Positions 16,856-26,065 are shown, numbered from the stretch's first letter. The stretch: DNA of 62,625 nucleotides from Bacteroidia bacterium (GCA_026391215.1 JAPLDX010000056.1:108827-171451), one strand, 5' to 3'. Numbers and translations are program-made. Notes: generated from the sequence alone by a model not told the origin.

Positions 16856-17953
16856 TTATTTACCTAAGATCTCTTTTACCTTATTATACAGGTCTTCTCC
16901 CCTCAGGTTCCTGGCAATAATGGTTCCGTTCTCATCGAGAAGAAAATTTGCAGGTATTGCATTTACTGCATATAGTTTTGCAGCAGCATTGTTCCAATAC
17001 TGAAGGTCGGAAACATGTGTCCACGTCAGTTTATCATCAGCGATAGCCTTTAACCAGGCTTCTTTTTCCCTGTCGAGTGATACTCCGAAAACATAAAATC
17101 CTTTTTTGCTGAACTCCTTGTACACTTTTACCACATTAGGGTTCTCCTGACGGCAAGGATTGCACCATGCAGCCCAGAAATCAACAAGAAGAAGCTTTGC
17201 ACCTACTTTTGAATAAAGGGCAACGGGATTACCATCAACATCATTTAGCGTAAAATCGGGAGCTTTTTGTCCTACTGCCACTGCCTTCATAACCTGAGCT
17301 CTTGCCAGAAGGTCTTTTGCCACAGGGGTTTTAGCAACATTGGTATCCATGGCACTGATGGCTTCTTCAATTTCAACAGCTTCCATATCATAGCTCAGAC
17401 TCTTCAAAATTGAAGGTGATACATATGATGAGGGATTATTTTTTACAAAATCTTTTTCCAGCTGTGTCATCTCATTCTGGATTACCTCTGCTTCTTTTTC
17501 AAGCCGGGCTACCTCTTCTGTGTTATTTGCCTGAGTGGCAGACTGGTATTCGGTATAAAGGTTTGAGTATTTTTCGTTTAAAGGCTTATTGGATTCAATG
17601 AAGGCCTGGTATTCATCCTGGGTTTTTGATCCGCTGACTTTTGCATAGCTCAGTGAATCCAGCTTCCCTGAAATTGCAATATCTGTGTTCTCAAGATAAA
17701 AGGAAAGCCTTTCCCGGCTGCTGGCTGCAACAAGATATACCATTTCCGGGAACTCAACTGCACCCGTCATTTTAAAGATCCCTTTTTTGGAGATTGCCGA
17801 ATCAAGGTTTATAAAAGCGCCGGCTTCTCTTTTCTGAAGAAAAAAGTTCACACTATCGGAATCCTGAATGTTCCCAGTTACAACAAATTTTGGTTCTGAA
17901 CTGCAGCCATTTATTATGAGCACTGCGAAAACCAGGTAAATGATCTTTTTCAT
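16856..17953 (-). CDS. TlpA/ResA-like thiol-disulfide oxidoreductase lipoprotein with DUF4369
   Basis: A 365-residue lipoprotein (signal MKKIIYLVFAVLIINGC, acylated Cys17). The N-terminal domain (about 22-120) is DUF4369-like, followed by a helical linker with Glu/Gln-rich coiled coil. The thioredoxin domain (about 228-365) has the active site WAAWCNPCRQE and the cis-Pro region NAIPANFLLDENG. It probably reduces or shuffles periplasmic disulfides, as TlpA-like proteins do in cytochrome maturation; the substrate is unknown. It is downstream of meaB on the same strand, with its own -7 box. Confidence 0.9.
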   Translation of the reverse strand: MKKIIYLVFAVLIINGCSSEPKFVVTGNIQDSDSVNFFLQKREAGAFINLDSAISKKGIFKMTGAVEFPEMVYLVAASSRERLSFYLENTDIAISGKLDSLSYAKVSGSKTQDEYQAFIESNKPLNEKYSNLYTEYQSATQANNTEEVARLEKEAEVIQNEMTQLEKDFVKNNPSSYVSPSILKSLSYDMEAVEIEEAISAMDTNVAKTPVAKDLLARAQVMKAVAVGQKAPDFTLNDVDGNPVALYSKVGAKLLLVDFWAAWCNPCRQENPNVVKVYKEFSKKGFYVFGVSLDREKEAWLKAIADDKLTWTHVSDLQYWNNAAAKLYAVNAIPANFLLDENGTIIARNLRGEDLYNKVKEILGK

Positions 17954-18001
17954 ATTAAATAGTTTTAATTATTTCTCAGATATATAATTTTTCAAATCGC
18001 G

Positions 18002-18009
18002 CAAAGGTA
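18002..18009 (-). promoter_or_regulatory. -7 box TACCTTTG upstream of the TlpA-like gene
   Basis: The minus strand reads TACCTTTG, matching TAnnTTTG, 48 bases before the start of the TlpA-like gene and 20 bases after the meaB stop. Confidence 0.4.
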
Positions 18010-18029
18010 TCAATTATCATAAATCCAAA

Positions 18030-19118
18030 TCACCTTTTAAGGTATTTTTCAATTAAATAAAGAGCAGCCCTGTATGATGTAATTTTACCCTTACGCAGCA
18101 TATTCTCCAGACGTGGCTTGATTATTTTTACATCCTCATTATTATAAAATGAATTATTCAGGTATTCGAGTATTGTATCGTGCATTATTATAACAGCCTG
18201 ATGCTTCCTGCGTTCATCCCAGTAACCGCTACTCTTTGTAAAAGCGGCATATTCCATTATATTATTCCACAGTTCTTCTATTCCGGCATTTTCTATTGCA
18301 GAACATGTCATTACCTTCGGTTTCCATCCTGAGGGGGGTATAGGATACATTTGGAGAGCATTCTGAAATGAGATCCTGGCTCCTTCCGCAGCAACCCGGT
18401 TAAGCCTGTCAGCCTTGGTAATTGCTATTTCATCAGCCATTTCTATAATGCCGCGTTTTATCCCCTGGAGCTCATCTCCAGCACCGGCAACCATCAATAA
18501 GAGGAAAAAGTCGACCATAGAATGGACAGAAGTTTCGGATTGCCCCACTCCCACAGTTTCCACGATGACAGTATCAAAACCAGCTGCCTCGCATAATATA
18601 ATTGTCTCTCTTGTCTTCCTTGCCACTCCGCCGAGCGTACCAGCTGAAGGTGAAGGCCTTATGAAGGCATTGGGATGTGTGCTGAGCTTTTCCATTCTTG
18701 TCTTATCACCAAGGATGCTCCCTTTTGTCTTTTCGCTGCTTGGATCAATTGCCAGAACAGCAAGCTTATGTCCCTGCCCGGTGACATATAATCCGAAAGA
18801 TTCAATGAATGTGCTTTTACCTGCTCCCGGAATCCCTGTTATTCCGATTCTAATTGAATTACCGCTGTATGGAAGGCATTTTTCTATGATAGCCTGTATG
18901 GTATTGTAGTGCTTTGGCAACAAGCTCTCTGTTAGGGTGATCGCCCTGCTAAGGATAGTTCTGTTTCCAGACAGGATGCCCGATACGTATTCATCAACCG
19001 AATATTTTTTTCTTCCCTTCTTTCCTTTTCCTTTCAGAACATCAGGATTAATGCTGGGAGGCTGCTCTATGCCCTTCTGAACCTTCAGCGCACTGTCATA
19101 TTTTAATTTTTCTTCCAT
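18030..19118 (-). CDS. meaB: Methylmalonyl-CoA mutase-associated GTPase MeaB
   Basis: A G3E-family GTPase that loads and protects the cobalamin cofactor of methylmalonyl-CoA mutase (also called ArgK/LAO transporter ATPase in older annotation). The P-loop is GIPGAGKSTF near residue 105, followed by LAIDPSSEKTKGSILGDKTRM, the metal-binding DTVIVETVGVGQSE and the guanine-specific ITKAD. The ATG at 19118 gives 362 residues; the longer frame to 19175 adds an aromatic stretch not typical of MeaB. The mutase genes are not here. A propionyl/methylmalonyl-type carboxyltransferase lies at 37.8-39.3 kb. Confidence 0.92.
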   Translation of the reverse strand: MEEKLKYDSALKVQKGIEQPPSINPDVLKGKGKKGRKKYSVDEYVSGILSGNRTILSRAITLTESLLPKHYNTIQAIIEKCLPYSGNSIRIGITGIPGAGKSTFIESFGLYVTGQGHKLAVLAIDPSSEKTKGSILGDKTRMEKLSTHPNAFIRPSPSAGTLGGVARKTRETIILCEAAGFDTVIVETVGVGQSETSVHSMVDFFLLLMVAGAGDELQGIKRGIIEMADEIAITKADRLNRVAAEGARISFQNALQMYPIPPSGWKPKVMTCSAIENAGIEELWNNIMEYAAFTKSSGYWDERRKHQAVIIMHDTILEYLNNSFYNNEDVKIIKPRLENMLRKGKITSYRAALYLIEKYLKR

Positions 19119-19212
19119 TCGTGGAACTAATAACTCACAAAAATAATAAAAGGGCGCCATATTATTGATTGACACCCTCTTAATTAAATATATTTAACTT
19201 AACGGTAAAGAT

Positions 19213-20304
19213 CTACTTTACTGCGGCTGCCTGTTCGACAGTTGCATTCAGCATCAATATTACCTCGGAATTTTTCGGATCGTTGGAATAAACATAGATA
19301 GCCTTGGTAACTTTCCCGCTATAGCTTCCTGAATTGAATACGGCTTTAATTGAGCTCGACCCACCGGGTTTGATGCCAACGCCCTGTTGCCCCTGTAAGA
19401 CTGCAGTGCATCCGCAAGTTGATCTGACATGTCTAATTATCAGGTCTGATTTGCCTTCATTGGTGAATTTAAACTCTACCTCTCTGGCTGTAGCACCGGG
19501 TATTGTTCCAAGCTCAACGGTTGTTGCAGCCAGCTTGAAAACCGGGGCATTCTCCATTTCCTCCCTGGTCATTGAGGAGAAATCCTCAACCAGGTTTGCT
19601 GATACATAATAATACACATTCTCCTGAACAACATCGTTAAGCACTATTTTTACCATATCGCTTACATTTCCCCAGCCACCGTTCTTTGTAGCATCATAGG
19701 TTCCCTCGATGATTCCTTTCTGTCCCGGTTTAAGGGTTTCAGGATTGGCTTTAATGGAGAGATGTGCAGGGAGGTTGTCAAACCCTATTTTGACAGGCTC
19801 CTTGGATATATTAATAAGCTGCATAACCCGTATTTTCTTCTCGGTTTTTTTGACATTCGTAAAGGCAAGATGATTGCTTTCAAATCTCACTGCACCAACA
19901 GGAAACGTAAAAATCTCCTCAATGGTTTTCTCCCGGGGTATCACTTCACCTTTTATGACAAACACGACTACCTCCGGCTTGGAATTCGTATAAACTGAGA
20001 GAGTTTTGTTAAATCGACCGGGGCGGTCTTTCGGATCATAAATTGCAGTTATTATCCCTTCTTCTCCTGCCGGGATGGGTTGTCGTGTCCATTCAGGCTG
20101 GGTACAACCGCATGATGCCACAACATTCTGGATCACCAGAGGCGAATTACCGGTGTTGAAAACATGAAAATTATAGGTCTGCTTTCCGGCTTCCTCCTTA
20201 AACGTTCCAAAATCATGTTCACTTTCTGTCAACTTCATTACCGGCTGAGAAACGGCTGAGACACTGATAATCACCATTGATATAAACAAAAAAAGCTTTT
20301 TCAT
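19213..20304 (-). CDS. DUF1573 protein, two-repeat secreted Ig-like protein
   Basis: A 363-residue exported protein with a signal peptide (MKKLFLFISMVIISVSAVSQ). Two DUF1573 modules are clear: residues about 25-125, with HDFGTFKEE and NVVASCGCTQPEW, and about 260-355, with VELGTIPGA and HVRSTCGCTAVL. Both keep the CGCT motif. The middle region (about 135-245) is a third, degenerate Ig-like segment. DUF1573 proteins are very common in Bacteroidota and are related to ASPM/SPD-2/Hydin Ig folds. Their function is not known; a periplasmic binding role is only a guess. Confidence 0.88.
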   Translation of the reverse strand: MKKLFLFISMVIISVSAVSQPVMKLTESEHDFGTFKEEAGKQTYNFHVFNTGNSPLVIQNVVASCGCTQPEWTRQPIPAGEEGIITAIYDPKDRPGRFNKTLSVYTNSKPEVVVFVIKGEVIPREKTIEEIFTFPVGAVRFESNHLAFTNVKKTEKKIRVMQLINISKEPVKIGFDNLPAHLSIKANPETLKPGQKGIIEGTYDATKNGGWGNVSDMVKIVLNDVVQENVYYYVSANLVEDFSSMTREEMENAPVFKLAATTVELGTIPGATAREVEFKFTNEGKSDLIIRHVRSTCGCTAVLQGQQGVGIKPGGSSSIKAVFNSGSYSGKVTKAIYVYSNDPKNSEVILMLNATVEQAAAVK

Positions 20305-20349
20305 TCTATATTAAAATTATAGTTAAAACATAATAAATCCAATAATAAC

Positions 20350-20410
20350 CCGGTTTTTACATAAACAATTCCTGATGGGAATTGGTTGCATGAGGTAATA
20401 CAAAAACCGG
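20350..20410. other. Nested stem-loop in divergent intergenic region
   Basis: Outer stem CCGGTTTTT (20350-20358) / AAAAACCGG (20402-20410), and inside it CAATTCC (20366-20372) / GGAATTG (20378-20384) with loop TGATG. It lies in the 267-base gap between divergent genes, upstream of the DUF1573 start on one side and of a candidate -7 box on the other. It could be a cis-acting RNA, an operator or an orphan terminator. Confidence 0.5.
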
Positions 20411-20491
20411 ACCGGAAAATCAATGAACCTCTTTTACCGAACAAAAATAACAAACTTTAACCTTTTTGAATATTTTAAACCATAATATCAT

Positions 20492-20499
20492 TAGTTTTG
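20492..20499 (+). promoter_or_regulatory. -7 box TAGTTTTG upstream of the propeller/barrel gene
   Basis: Matches TAnnTTTG. A TTTTTG lies 23 bases upstream (20464-20468), slightly beyond the usual 19-21 spacing. The coding start follows 72 bases downstream. Confidence 0.4.
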
Positions 20500-20571
20500 T
20501 CGCTCAATCCGGATCATTTGGAATAAATTTTGCTGCCTGAGAATCCGGATTGCCGCATGAGGATATAGAGA

Positions 20572-23500
20572 ATGATAAGCGCTCGCAGACTGATAATCAT
20601 TATTATAGCCTGTATCTTTTACTTAGATGCCGGAGGTCAGTTCTATAACGGCCACCAGATGACCTTTGGCAAGAATAAAGTACAGTACTATGATTATTAC
20701 TGGATGTACTACAGGTTTGATGATTTTGACTGCTATTTCAATGAATTCGGGCGCGACCTGGCCCAGTATACAGCAGATTATGCAACAAAGAAGCTTGAAG
20801 AAATTGAGGATTTCTTTGACTATTCTCTCGAAAAAAGGCTGGTATTCATCATCTATAATAAAAATGCTGAATACAAGCAATCCAATATCGGACTGGTTAC
20901 CTCTGATGAAGACAGCTATAATACAGGTGGGTTCAGCAGGATAATAGAAAATAAGGTAATGCTCTATTATGAAGGTGATCATGTTGCCTTTCAAAAACAA
21001 ATAGCTGCTTCAATTACAGAGGTGATTATCAACGAGATGCTATATAACGCCGATGTTAAGGACAGGATAACCAGCTCTTCCCTGATCACTCTGCCCAACT
21101 GGTTTATCAAGGGACTCATTAATTATGTATCATACGGATGGGACTATGAAGCAGAAAACAGGGTTAAAGATGGCTTTAAATCAAGGAAATATAGAAACAT
21201 AAACAACCTGGAGTATGAGGATGCACTCTATGCAGGACTCTCCTTCTGGCGGTTCATTGGTCAACAGTACGGAGATGCTCTTATACCCAATATTATTTAC
21301 CTGACAAAGGTTTACAAGCATATTGATGACGGATTTCTCTATGTAATCGGGAAGGATCTGAAAGATCTCCTTAAAGAATGGAAAGAGTATTATGCAAACG
21401 AATACTCTGCTGACAAAAGCCTTCCGGGTTATGACGAAAATACGGTCCGCAGATCAAAAAAAGAACAGATCTATCAGACGGTTAAATTAAGTCCTGACGG
21501 ACAATATATAGCCTATGTCACTAACGACTGGGGAAGAAAAAGGATATGGCTGTATGATCAGAATACTGAAAAGATGAAGGTTGTTTTCAAGGCTGAGCCG
21601 AAATATGAACAGGTCGTTGATAAGACTTATCCCATGATTGCCTGGCATCCAAGCGGGAAGATACTCACCATAGTTAACGAAGAAAAAGCCGGACTGGTCA
21701 TGTATTTTTACAGGATCACAGAGAGATCAACTGAACAGAGGAATCTTCTCTATTTTGACAAGATCCTTGATTTTTCATATTCGCCTGACGGATCAAGGCT
21801 TATATTTTCTGCGGTGAAAGATGGTGTGACAGATCTCTATGTACACACAATTGCCTCCGGGACCAATGAGCAGATCACAAGGGATATTGCCGATGATCTT
21901 AATCCCTCTTTTCTGGATGATCATCCTGATGAAATTATCTTTTCATCAAACAGGTTGTCGGATACCCTTACAAACAGTGCAGATCCGTTTGAAAAAGTCT
22001 CATTGACATTTGATCTTTTCACATACAATATTTCGGGCAACAGCAAAATACTTACCAGGCTCTCCGAAGGCAAATATACCGACAGGTTTTCACCATCAGG
22101 GATTGCCCCGGACAAGTTTGCATACATTGGAGATGGGAATGGTGTACTTAACAGATACACAGCTACTTTTGACAGTGCAATAAGTTATATTGACACTACT
22201 ACTCATTACAGATATTTTATAAATTCTCTCCCTGTTACAAATTATGACAGAAATATTCTTGATCAGTCGGTGAGAAACGGGTCGGATATGTATGGGGAGG
22301 TACTTTTCAGCAAGGGCAGGTATCTTGTGAGGAAAGTAAATACGAGCAGTTCGGTTCCTATACCCGAAAATGAGATTACCGTAAGTACTTTCCGCAAGGA
22401 AAAGGAGAGGCTGCTGCATAAAGCTGACAGTGTAAATCAGCTGAGGCAATGGCTCGTTGCCGAAGATAAAAAACGAAGGGATACTCTTACAAAGCCGCTA
22501 TATGAGTATTATATAAAAAATGAACCCATTGATATAACCCATTATATCTTTGAGAAGGAAAAGCAGAACTATTATGAGCAGCTCTGGAGAAAAGATTACA
22601 TGGATATTGACCTTGATACCGGGGAGCTTGCCCTTCCTCTGCTAAGGATATATGAAACTTCCTTTTATAACAATTATATTGCTAACCAGATTGATTTCAC
22701 CTTTCTGAATAACTCGTACCAGGTTTACAGCGGAGGAGCCCCATATTTCAATCCCGGGCTGAATGTCCTTAACAGAATCGGAGTTATTGATCTTTTCGAG
22801 AATTACAGGATTACAGGGGGATTCAGATTTTCGGGCAATTTCGATAGCAATGAATATCTGGTCAGTGTTGAGAATCTTAAGGGAAAATTCGATAAACAGC
22901 TGATTTTTCACAGGCTGGCATTCTTCAGTGAAAGTGATTCCGGCGATTATTTCAAATCACATACGCATAACCTGTACCTGTCATTATCCAAGCCATTTAC
23001 CCCTGTTTTTGCCCTTAAAGGAACTCTTGCATACAGGTACGACAGGCATGTATATCTGCCCACCGATCTTGCATCTCTGAGCAATGAAAATTTCTCTCGC
23101 CACTGGGTCAGCCTGAAAGGAGAAGTTATTTATGACAATACAAGGAAGAGAAGCATAAATATATATTACGGCACAAGATTCAAGGTTTTTGGTGAATACT
23201 ACAAAGAACTTACGTATGATAAATCGGATATGATAGTCATAGGTGCTGATTTCCGGAAATATACCAAAATACACAGGGAGCTTATCTGGGCAAACAGGAT
23301 TGCAGCCAGCACTTCATACGGTCCCACAAAGCTTGTTTATTACCTGGGAGGTGTTGACAACTGGATGGGATATCTTTTCAGTAAATATGCCATGTTCGAT
23401 AATACAATTCCAGTCAATCCAAATATAAACTATGGTTTTCAGACACTTGCCACAAACCTGAGGGGATTCAGCCAGAATATCAGGAATGGAAATAATTTCG

Positions 23501-23850
23501 CACTGATCAACAGTGAAATAAGATGGCCTGTTATAAGGTATTTTGCCGGTCATCCTCTTCGTTCCAACTTACTGAACAGCATTCAGATAGTTGCCTTCGG
23601 CGATATCGGTACAGCCTGGACTGGCAGATCACCCTGGTCGGGTGAAAATGCCTGGGATAATGAAATTTTTGTCAACGGCCCTGTTAAAGTAATACTCGAT
23701 TCCAACAGGGAACCCATTGTGGCAGGATTCGGAGCAGGAGCACGTGCCCAGGTGCTTGGTTATTTTGTCAGGGCGGACTGGGCATGGGGAATAGAGAATA
23801 ATTATATTCTGCCAAGGATATTCTACCTGTCCTTTAGCCTCGACTTTTGA
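20572..23850 (+). CDS. Envelope protein: peptidase-MA-like domain, TolB-type beta-propeller, outer-membrane barrel
   Basis: A 1092-residue exported protein (signal MISARRLIIIIIACIFYLDAG). Residues about 25-280 resemble the peptidase-MA fold, but the position where HExxH is expected reads TEVIINEML, so the zinc site is probably lost. Residues about 285-560 have WD40/PD40-like repeats (SPDGQYIAYVT, SPDGSRLIFSA, PSFLDDHPDEIIFSS). A linker follows, and about 690-1092 is a BamA/surface-antigen-like barrel ending in YLSFSLDF with a terminal Phe. The role is unknown. The order suggests a periplasmic propeller tethered to an outer-membrane barrel. It is a single gene with its own terminator. Confidence 0.78.
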   Translation: MISARRLIIIIIACIFYLDAGGQFYNGHQMTFGKNKVQYYDYYWMYYRFDDFDCYFNEFGRDLAQYTADYATKKLEEIEDFFDYSLEKRLVFIIYNKNAEYKQSNIGLVTSDEDSYNTGGFSRIIENKVMLYYEGDHVAFQKQIAASITEVIINEMLYNADVKDRITSSSLITLPNWFIKGLINYVSYGWDYEAENRVKDGFKSRKYRNINNLEYEDALYAGLSFWRFIGQQYGDALIPNIIYLTKVYKHIDDGFLYVIGKDLKDLLKEWKEYYANEYSADKSLPGYDENTVRRSKKEQIYQTVKLSPDGQYIAYVTNDWGRKRIWLYDQNTEKMKVVFKAEPKYEQVVDKTYPMIAWHPSGKILTIVNEEKAGLVMYFYRITERSTEQRNLLYFDKILDFSYSPDGSRLIFSAVKDGVTDLYVHTIASGTNEQITRDIADDLNPSFLDDHPDEIIFSSNRLSDTLTNSADPFEKVSLTFDLFTYNISGNSKILTRLSEGKYTDRFSPSGIAPDKFAYIGDGNGVLNRYTATFDSAISYIDTTTHYRYFINSLPVTNYDRNILDQSVRNGSDMYGEVLFSKGRYLVRKVNTSSSVPIPENEITVSTFRKEKERLLHKADSVNQLRQWLVAEDKKRRDTLTKPLYEYYIKNEPIDITHYIFEKEKQNYYEQLWRKDYMDIDLDTGELALPLLRIYETSFYNNYIANQIDFTFLNNSYQVYSGGAPYFNPGLNVLNRIGVIDLFENYRITGGFRFSGNFDSNEYLVSVENLKGKFDKQLIFHRLAFFSESDSGDYFKSHTHNLYLSLSKPFTPVFALKGTLAYRYDRHVYLPTDLASLSNENFSRHWVSLKGEVIYDNTRKRSINIYYGTRFKVFGEYYKELTYDKSDMIVIGADFRKYTKIHRELIWANRIAASTSYGPTKLVYYLGGVDNWMGYLFSKYAMFDNTIPVNPNINYGFQTLATNLRGFSQNIRNGNNFALINSEIRWPVIRYFAGHPLRSNLLNSIQIVAFGDIGTAWTGRSPWSGENAWDNEIFVNGPVKVILDSNREPIVAGFGAGARAQVLGYFVRADWAWGIENNYILPRIFYLSFSLDF

Positions 23851-23865
23851 TAACTCACTGGATTT

Positions 23866-23887
23866 AACCGTTTTGCGATGGTTTTTT
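23866..23887 (+). terminator. Rho-independent terminator
   Basis: A short stem AACCGT (23866-23871) / ATGGTT (23878-23883) with a G-U pair, followed by a six-base T-run. It lies 15 bases after the stop of the 1092-residue gene. Confidence 0.45.
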
Positions 23888-23946
23888 AAATCAGTTATGA
23901 ATATTGCATATTTCCCTTTGAATTTTTTTAATTGAGAAAATTTGGG

Positions 23947-23954
23947 TAGTTTTG
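23947..23954 (+). promoter_or_regulatory. -7 box TAGTTTTG upstream of the ferredoxin gene
   Basis: Matches TAnnTTTG, 38 bases before the ferredoxin ATG. The nearest TTTG is 26 bases upstream, so the -33 box is uncertain. Confidence 0.45.
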
Positions 23955-23992
23955 TACGATTACCGTAATTTATTAAACTAAAAATAAAAGAA

Positions 23993-24163
23993 ATGGCTTA
24001 CAAAATCAGCGAAGATTGCACTGCATGCGGAACATGTATTGATGAGTGTCCCGTTGAGGCTATATCTGAGGGCGACATCTATAAGATCAATCCTGATATT
24101 TGCACCGATTGTGGTGCCTGTGCAGATGTCTGCCCTGTAGAGGCAATCCATCCTGCAGAATAA
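23993..24163 (+). CDS. 2[4Fe-4S] ferredoxin, 56 aa
   Basis: A short gene read directly: 56 residues starting MAYKISEDCTACGTC. Eight cysteines (9, 12, 15, 19 and 37, 40, 43, 47) form two CxxCxxCxxxCP clusters, the clostridial-type bacterial ferredoxin. Such proteins carry low-potential electrons for pyruvate:ferredoxin oxidoreductase, Rnf and similar enzymes, and so point to anaerobic or fermentative metabolism. It is complete, has an upstream -7 box and ends just before a strong terminator. No partner enzyme is encoded nearby. Confidence 0.95.
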   Translation: MAYKISEDCTACGTCIDECPVEAISEGDIYKINPDICTDCGACADVCPVEAIHPAE

Positions 24164-24183
24164 TGCAATCTGAAAGAAAAAGT

Positions 24184-24212
24184 AAGGCTGTTGGGAACAA
24201 CGGCCTTTTTTT
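24184..24212 (+). terminator. Rho-independent terminator of the ferredoxin gene
   Basis: Stem AAGGCTGTT (24184-24192) / AACGGCCTT (24199-24207) with one G-U pair, loop GGGAAC, then a seven-base T-run reaching the stop codon of the convergent gldB-like gene. Confidence 0.8.
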
Positions 24213-25233
24213 ATTTTGGATCATACTTTGCTGCTTCAAGAAGGCCCTGAATATCAGTATTATCCATCATCTCTCCAAGACTTGTATTTCTGTTTCTCAT
24301 CATATATGATTCAACGATCCTGAAGCCAAGCCAGGTTGAAGCTCTTCCCGGTGATTCATACGTAAAATAGGTGGTAAAAGGAGCTTCGCCTGTAAGCTTC
24401 TTTATCGTAAATTGATCCGGACTGAAAAGCAGATCCTTCTCAATAAGATATTGCCACATCTGATTTTCATTATTCATACAGAATTTCATCTGATCTGATG
24501 AAAATCCGAAAAGAATGGTATCACTAATTTCAGGTATCATACATTTTTCAAAGTATCTGAGCTTACCCTCATGTATCATTTCCGTCATGACATTATCCGC
24601 TGCATATCCCATTGAAGCAAAATCCCATTCCGAAGCACCCCATCCGTATATACAGTCGGGAACAATATTCCAGGAGTTCATCCTGGCAGAAATATATCTG
24701 TATATCTGAAGCTGCTGATAATATTCACAATCCCTTCCAAGATACCTGTCAAGCCCTATGCCGATAACAGAATCACCGATAATAAGACTGTTATTGAATC
24801 CTGTTATGCAGGTATATACTGCCGGGATATCCGCCCCTGGGAAATACCATTTAAAATGTCGAAAAGCATCTTCCATATCATCTTCTATATCCGTGACGTC
24901 AGGATAAAGCTGCATAACAGCTCCATACACCTCATTATTAAGCTTGTCAGTGCAAAAGCTCACAAGAAAATCACCGAATAAGGAATCATTTACATTGCCT
25001 GAATTAATGACATAACTGAAAAGCTGAAGGAAGCTGTTATACTTTTCCTTCAGGCCAGGAATTATTGAAGGCACTTCAGCAGGATCCACTGTGAAGAGAT
25101 CCTTTTCAAGCCTGACGATCTCGATGTTTGCAGAAACTGAGGAGATATTTATCCTGTATGGATTCTTTTTGCAGGATGATAGTCCTGTAATCAATAATAT
25201 TATGAAAAGGAGGCCAGTAAAACGGATCCGCAT
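24211..25233 (-). CDS. gldB: GldB-family lipoprotein (gliding motility/T9SS-associated)
   Basis: A 340-residue lipoprotein with signal ending LITGLSSC (Cys21). The sequence pattern matches GldB-like proteins: EIVRLEKDLF near residue 40, IGLDRYLG, and a C-terminal GRASTWLGFRIVESYM followed by NTSLGEMM. GldB is needed for gliding in Flavobacterium johnsoniae, and its homologues occur in non-gliding Bacteroidota. The nearby nadE supports the call, since gldB/gldC and nadE are neighbours in flavobacteria as I recall. A two-box promoter precedes it. No gldC is seen here. Confidence 0.8.
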   Translation of the reverse strand: MRIRFTGLLFIILLITGLSSCKKNPYRINISSVSANIEIVRLEKDLFTVDPAEVPSIIPGLKEKYNSFLQLFSYVINSGNVNDSLFGDFLVSFCTDKLNNEVYGAVMQLYPDVTDIEDDMEDAFRHFKWYFPGADIPAVYTCITGFNNSLIIGDSVIGIGLDRYLGRDCEYYQQLQIYRYISARMNSWNIVPDCIYGWGASEWDFASMGYAADNVMTEMIHEGKLRYFEKCMIPEISDTILFGFSSDQMKFCMNNENQMWQYLIEKDLLFSPDQFTIKKLTGEAPFTTYFTYESPGRASTWLGFRIVESYMMRNRNTSLGEMMDNTDIQGLLEAAKYDPK

Positions 25234-25253
25234 AGCAAACTTATTTATGATCC

Positions 25254-25284
25254 CAAAAGTAAATACTTTTCTCCTTTACGGCAA
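25254..25284 (-). promoter_or_regulatory. Bacteroidota-type promoter TTG-N20-TACTTTTG for the gldB-like gene
   Basis: On the minus strand, TTG (25282-25284), 20 bases, then TACTTTTG (25254-25261). Both boxes and spacing fit the consensus. The -7 box ends 20 bases before the start codon. Confidence 0.6.
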
Positions 25285-25360
25285 CTGCTCCCAACTTCAA
25301 TTTTTATTTGTTAATTTTACTGCTCTTTTGAATAGCTAAATTATTTAAACGATAAAAACA

Positions 25361-26056
25361 ATGAAATCACTCAAGACAGTAAGCAACAAACAGATTTCAA
25401 TTGTATGCTTAATGGTATTTTTCTTATCCCCTACCAGAATGTTTGCACAGGAGAGAATAAGTATAGGAGTGCACTTTGATCCGTTGATAAGCTGGTTTGG
25501 TTCCGATATTGGTGCCGTAAAGAATGATGGTGCCAGACCAGGCATTAATGCAGGACTCACATTCAATATACCATTCAGCCCAAATTATTCCTTTTCAACA
25601 GGTCTGAACCTGATCAATGCAGCCGGGCGACTTGTTTGCAAGGATGATACACAGCTTGAACTGGTAAATACTGAGACTGTCCTGGCTAATGAACCGGTTA
25701 TTTATAAGATCCAGTATGTTGCCCTGCCCATGGGATTGAAGCTGGAGACAAACCAGATAGGGTACCTTACATTTTTTTCTGATGTTGGACTGGATCCCAA
25801 AGTCAGAATTAGCGGAAAAGCAGATATTCCATCACTTGAGATTGAAGGGGAAAAAGCAACATCGGAACTGAAGCTGTTTAACCTTTCATATCACATTATG
25901 GCAGGAATTGAATACTCGCTGGGAGGAAATACTTCAGCAGTACTCGGGATCGGCTTTGAGAACAACTTTCTGGATGTGACCAAGGATAATGGGACACAAC
26001 CTGTTGACAAAGTGACACACAGACTTGTATCTATGAGGCTTGGAATCAACTTCTAA
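25361..26056 (+). CDS. PorT-like outer-membrane beta-barrel protein
   Basis: A 231-residue exported protein (signal with cleavage likely at RMFAQ). The mature part shows alternating hydrophobic strands, VALPMGLKLETN near residue 125 and a C-terminal strand RLVSMRLGINF with terminal Phe, typical of the PorT-like/OMP beta-barrel family of eight to ten strands. Specific function is unknown; PorT itself is a T9SS component, but this protein is only family-related. It lies 9 bases upstream of nadE and is probably cotranscribed with it. Confidence 0.75.
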   Translation: MKSLKTVSNKQISIVCLMVFFLSPTRMFAQERISIGVHFDPLISWFGSDIGAVKNDGARPGINAGLTFNIPFSPNYSFSTGLNLINAAGRLVCKDDTQLELVNTETVLANEPVIYKIQYVALPMGLKLETNQIGYLTFFSDVGLDPKVRISGKADIPSLEIEGEKATSELKLFNLSYHIMAGIEYSLGGNTSAVLGIGFENNFLDVTKDNGTQPVDKVTHRLVSMRLGINF

Positions 26057-26065
26057 CTGAAATCA

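Noticed and set aside
24100..24309. An open frame across the ferredoxin 3' end and gldB 3' end
   Set aside because: It crosses a strong terminator and overlaps two well-supported genes in other frames.
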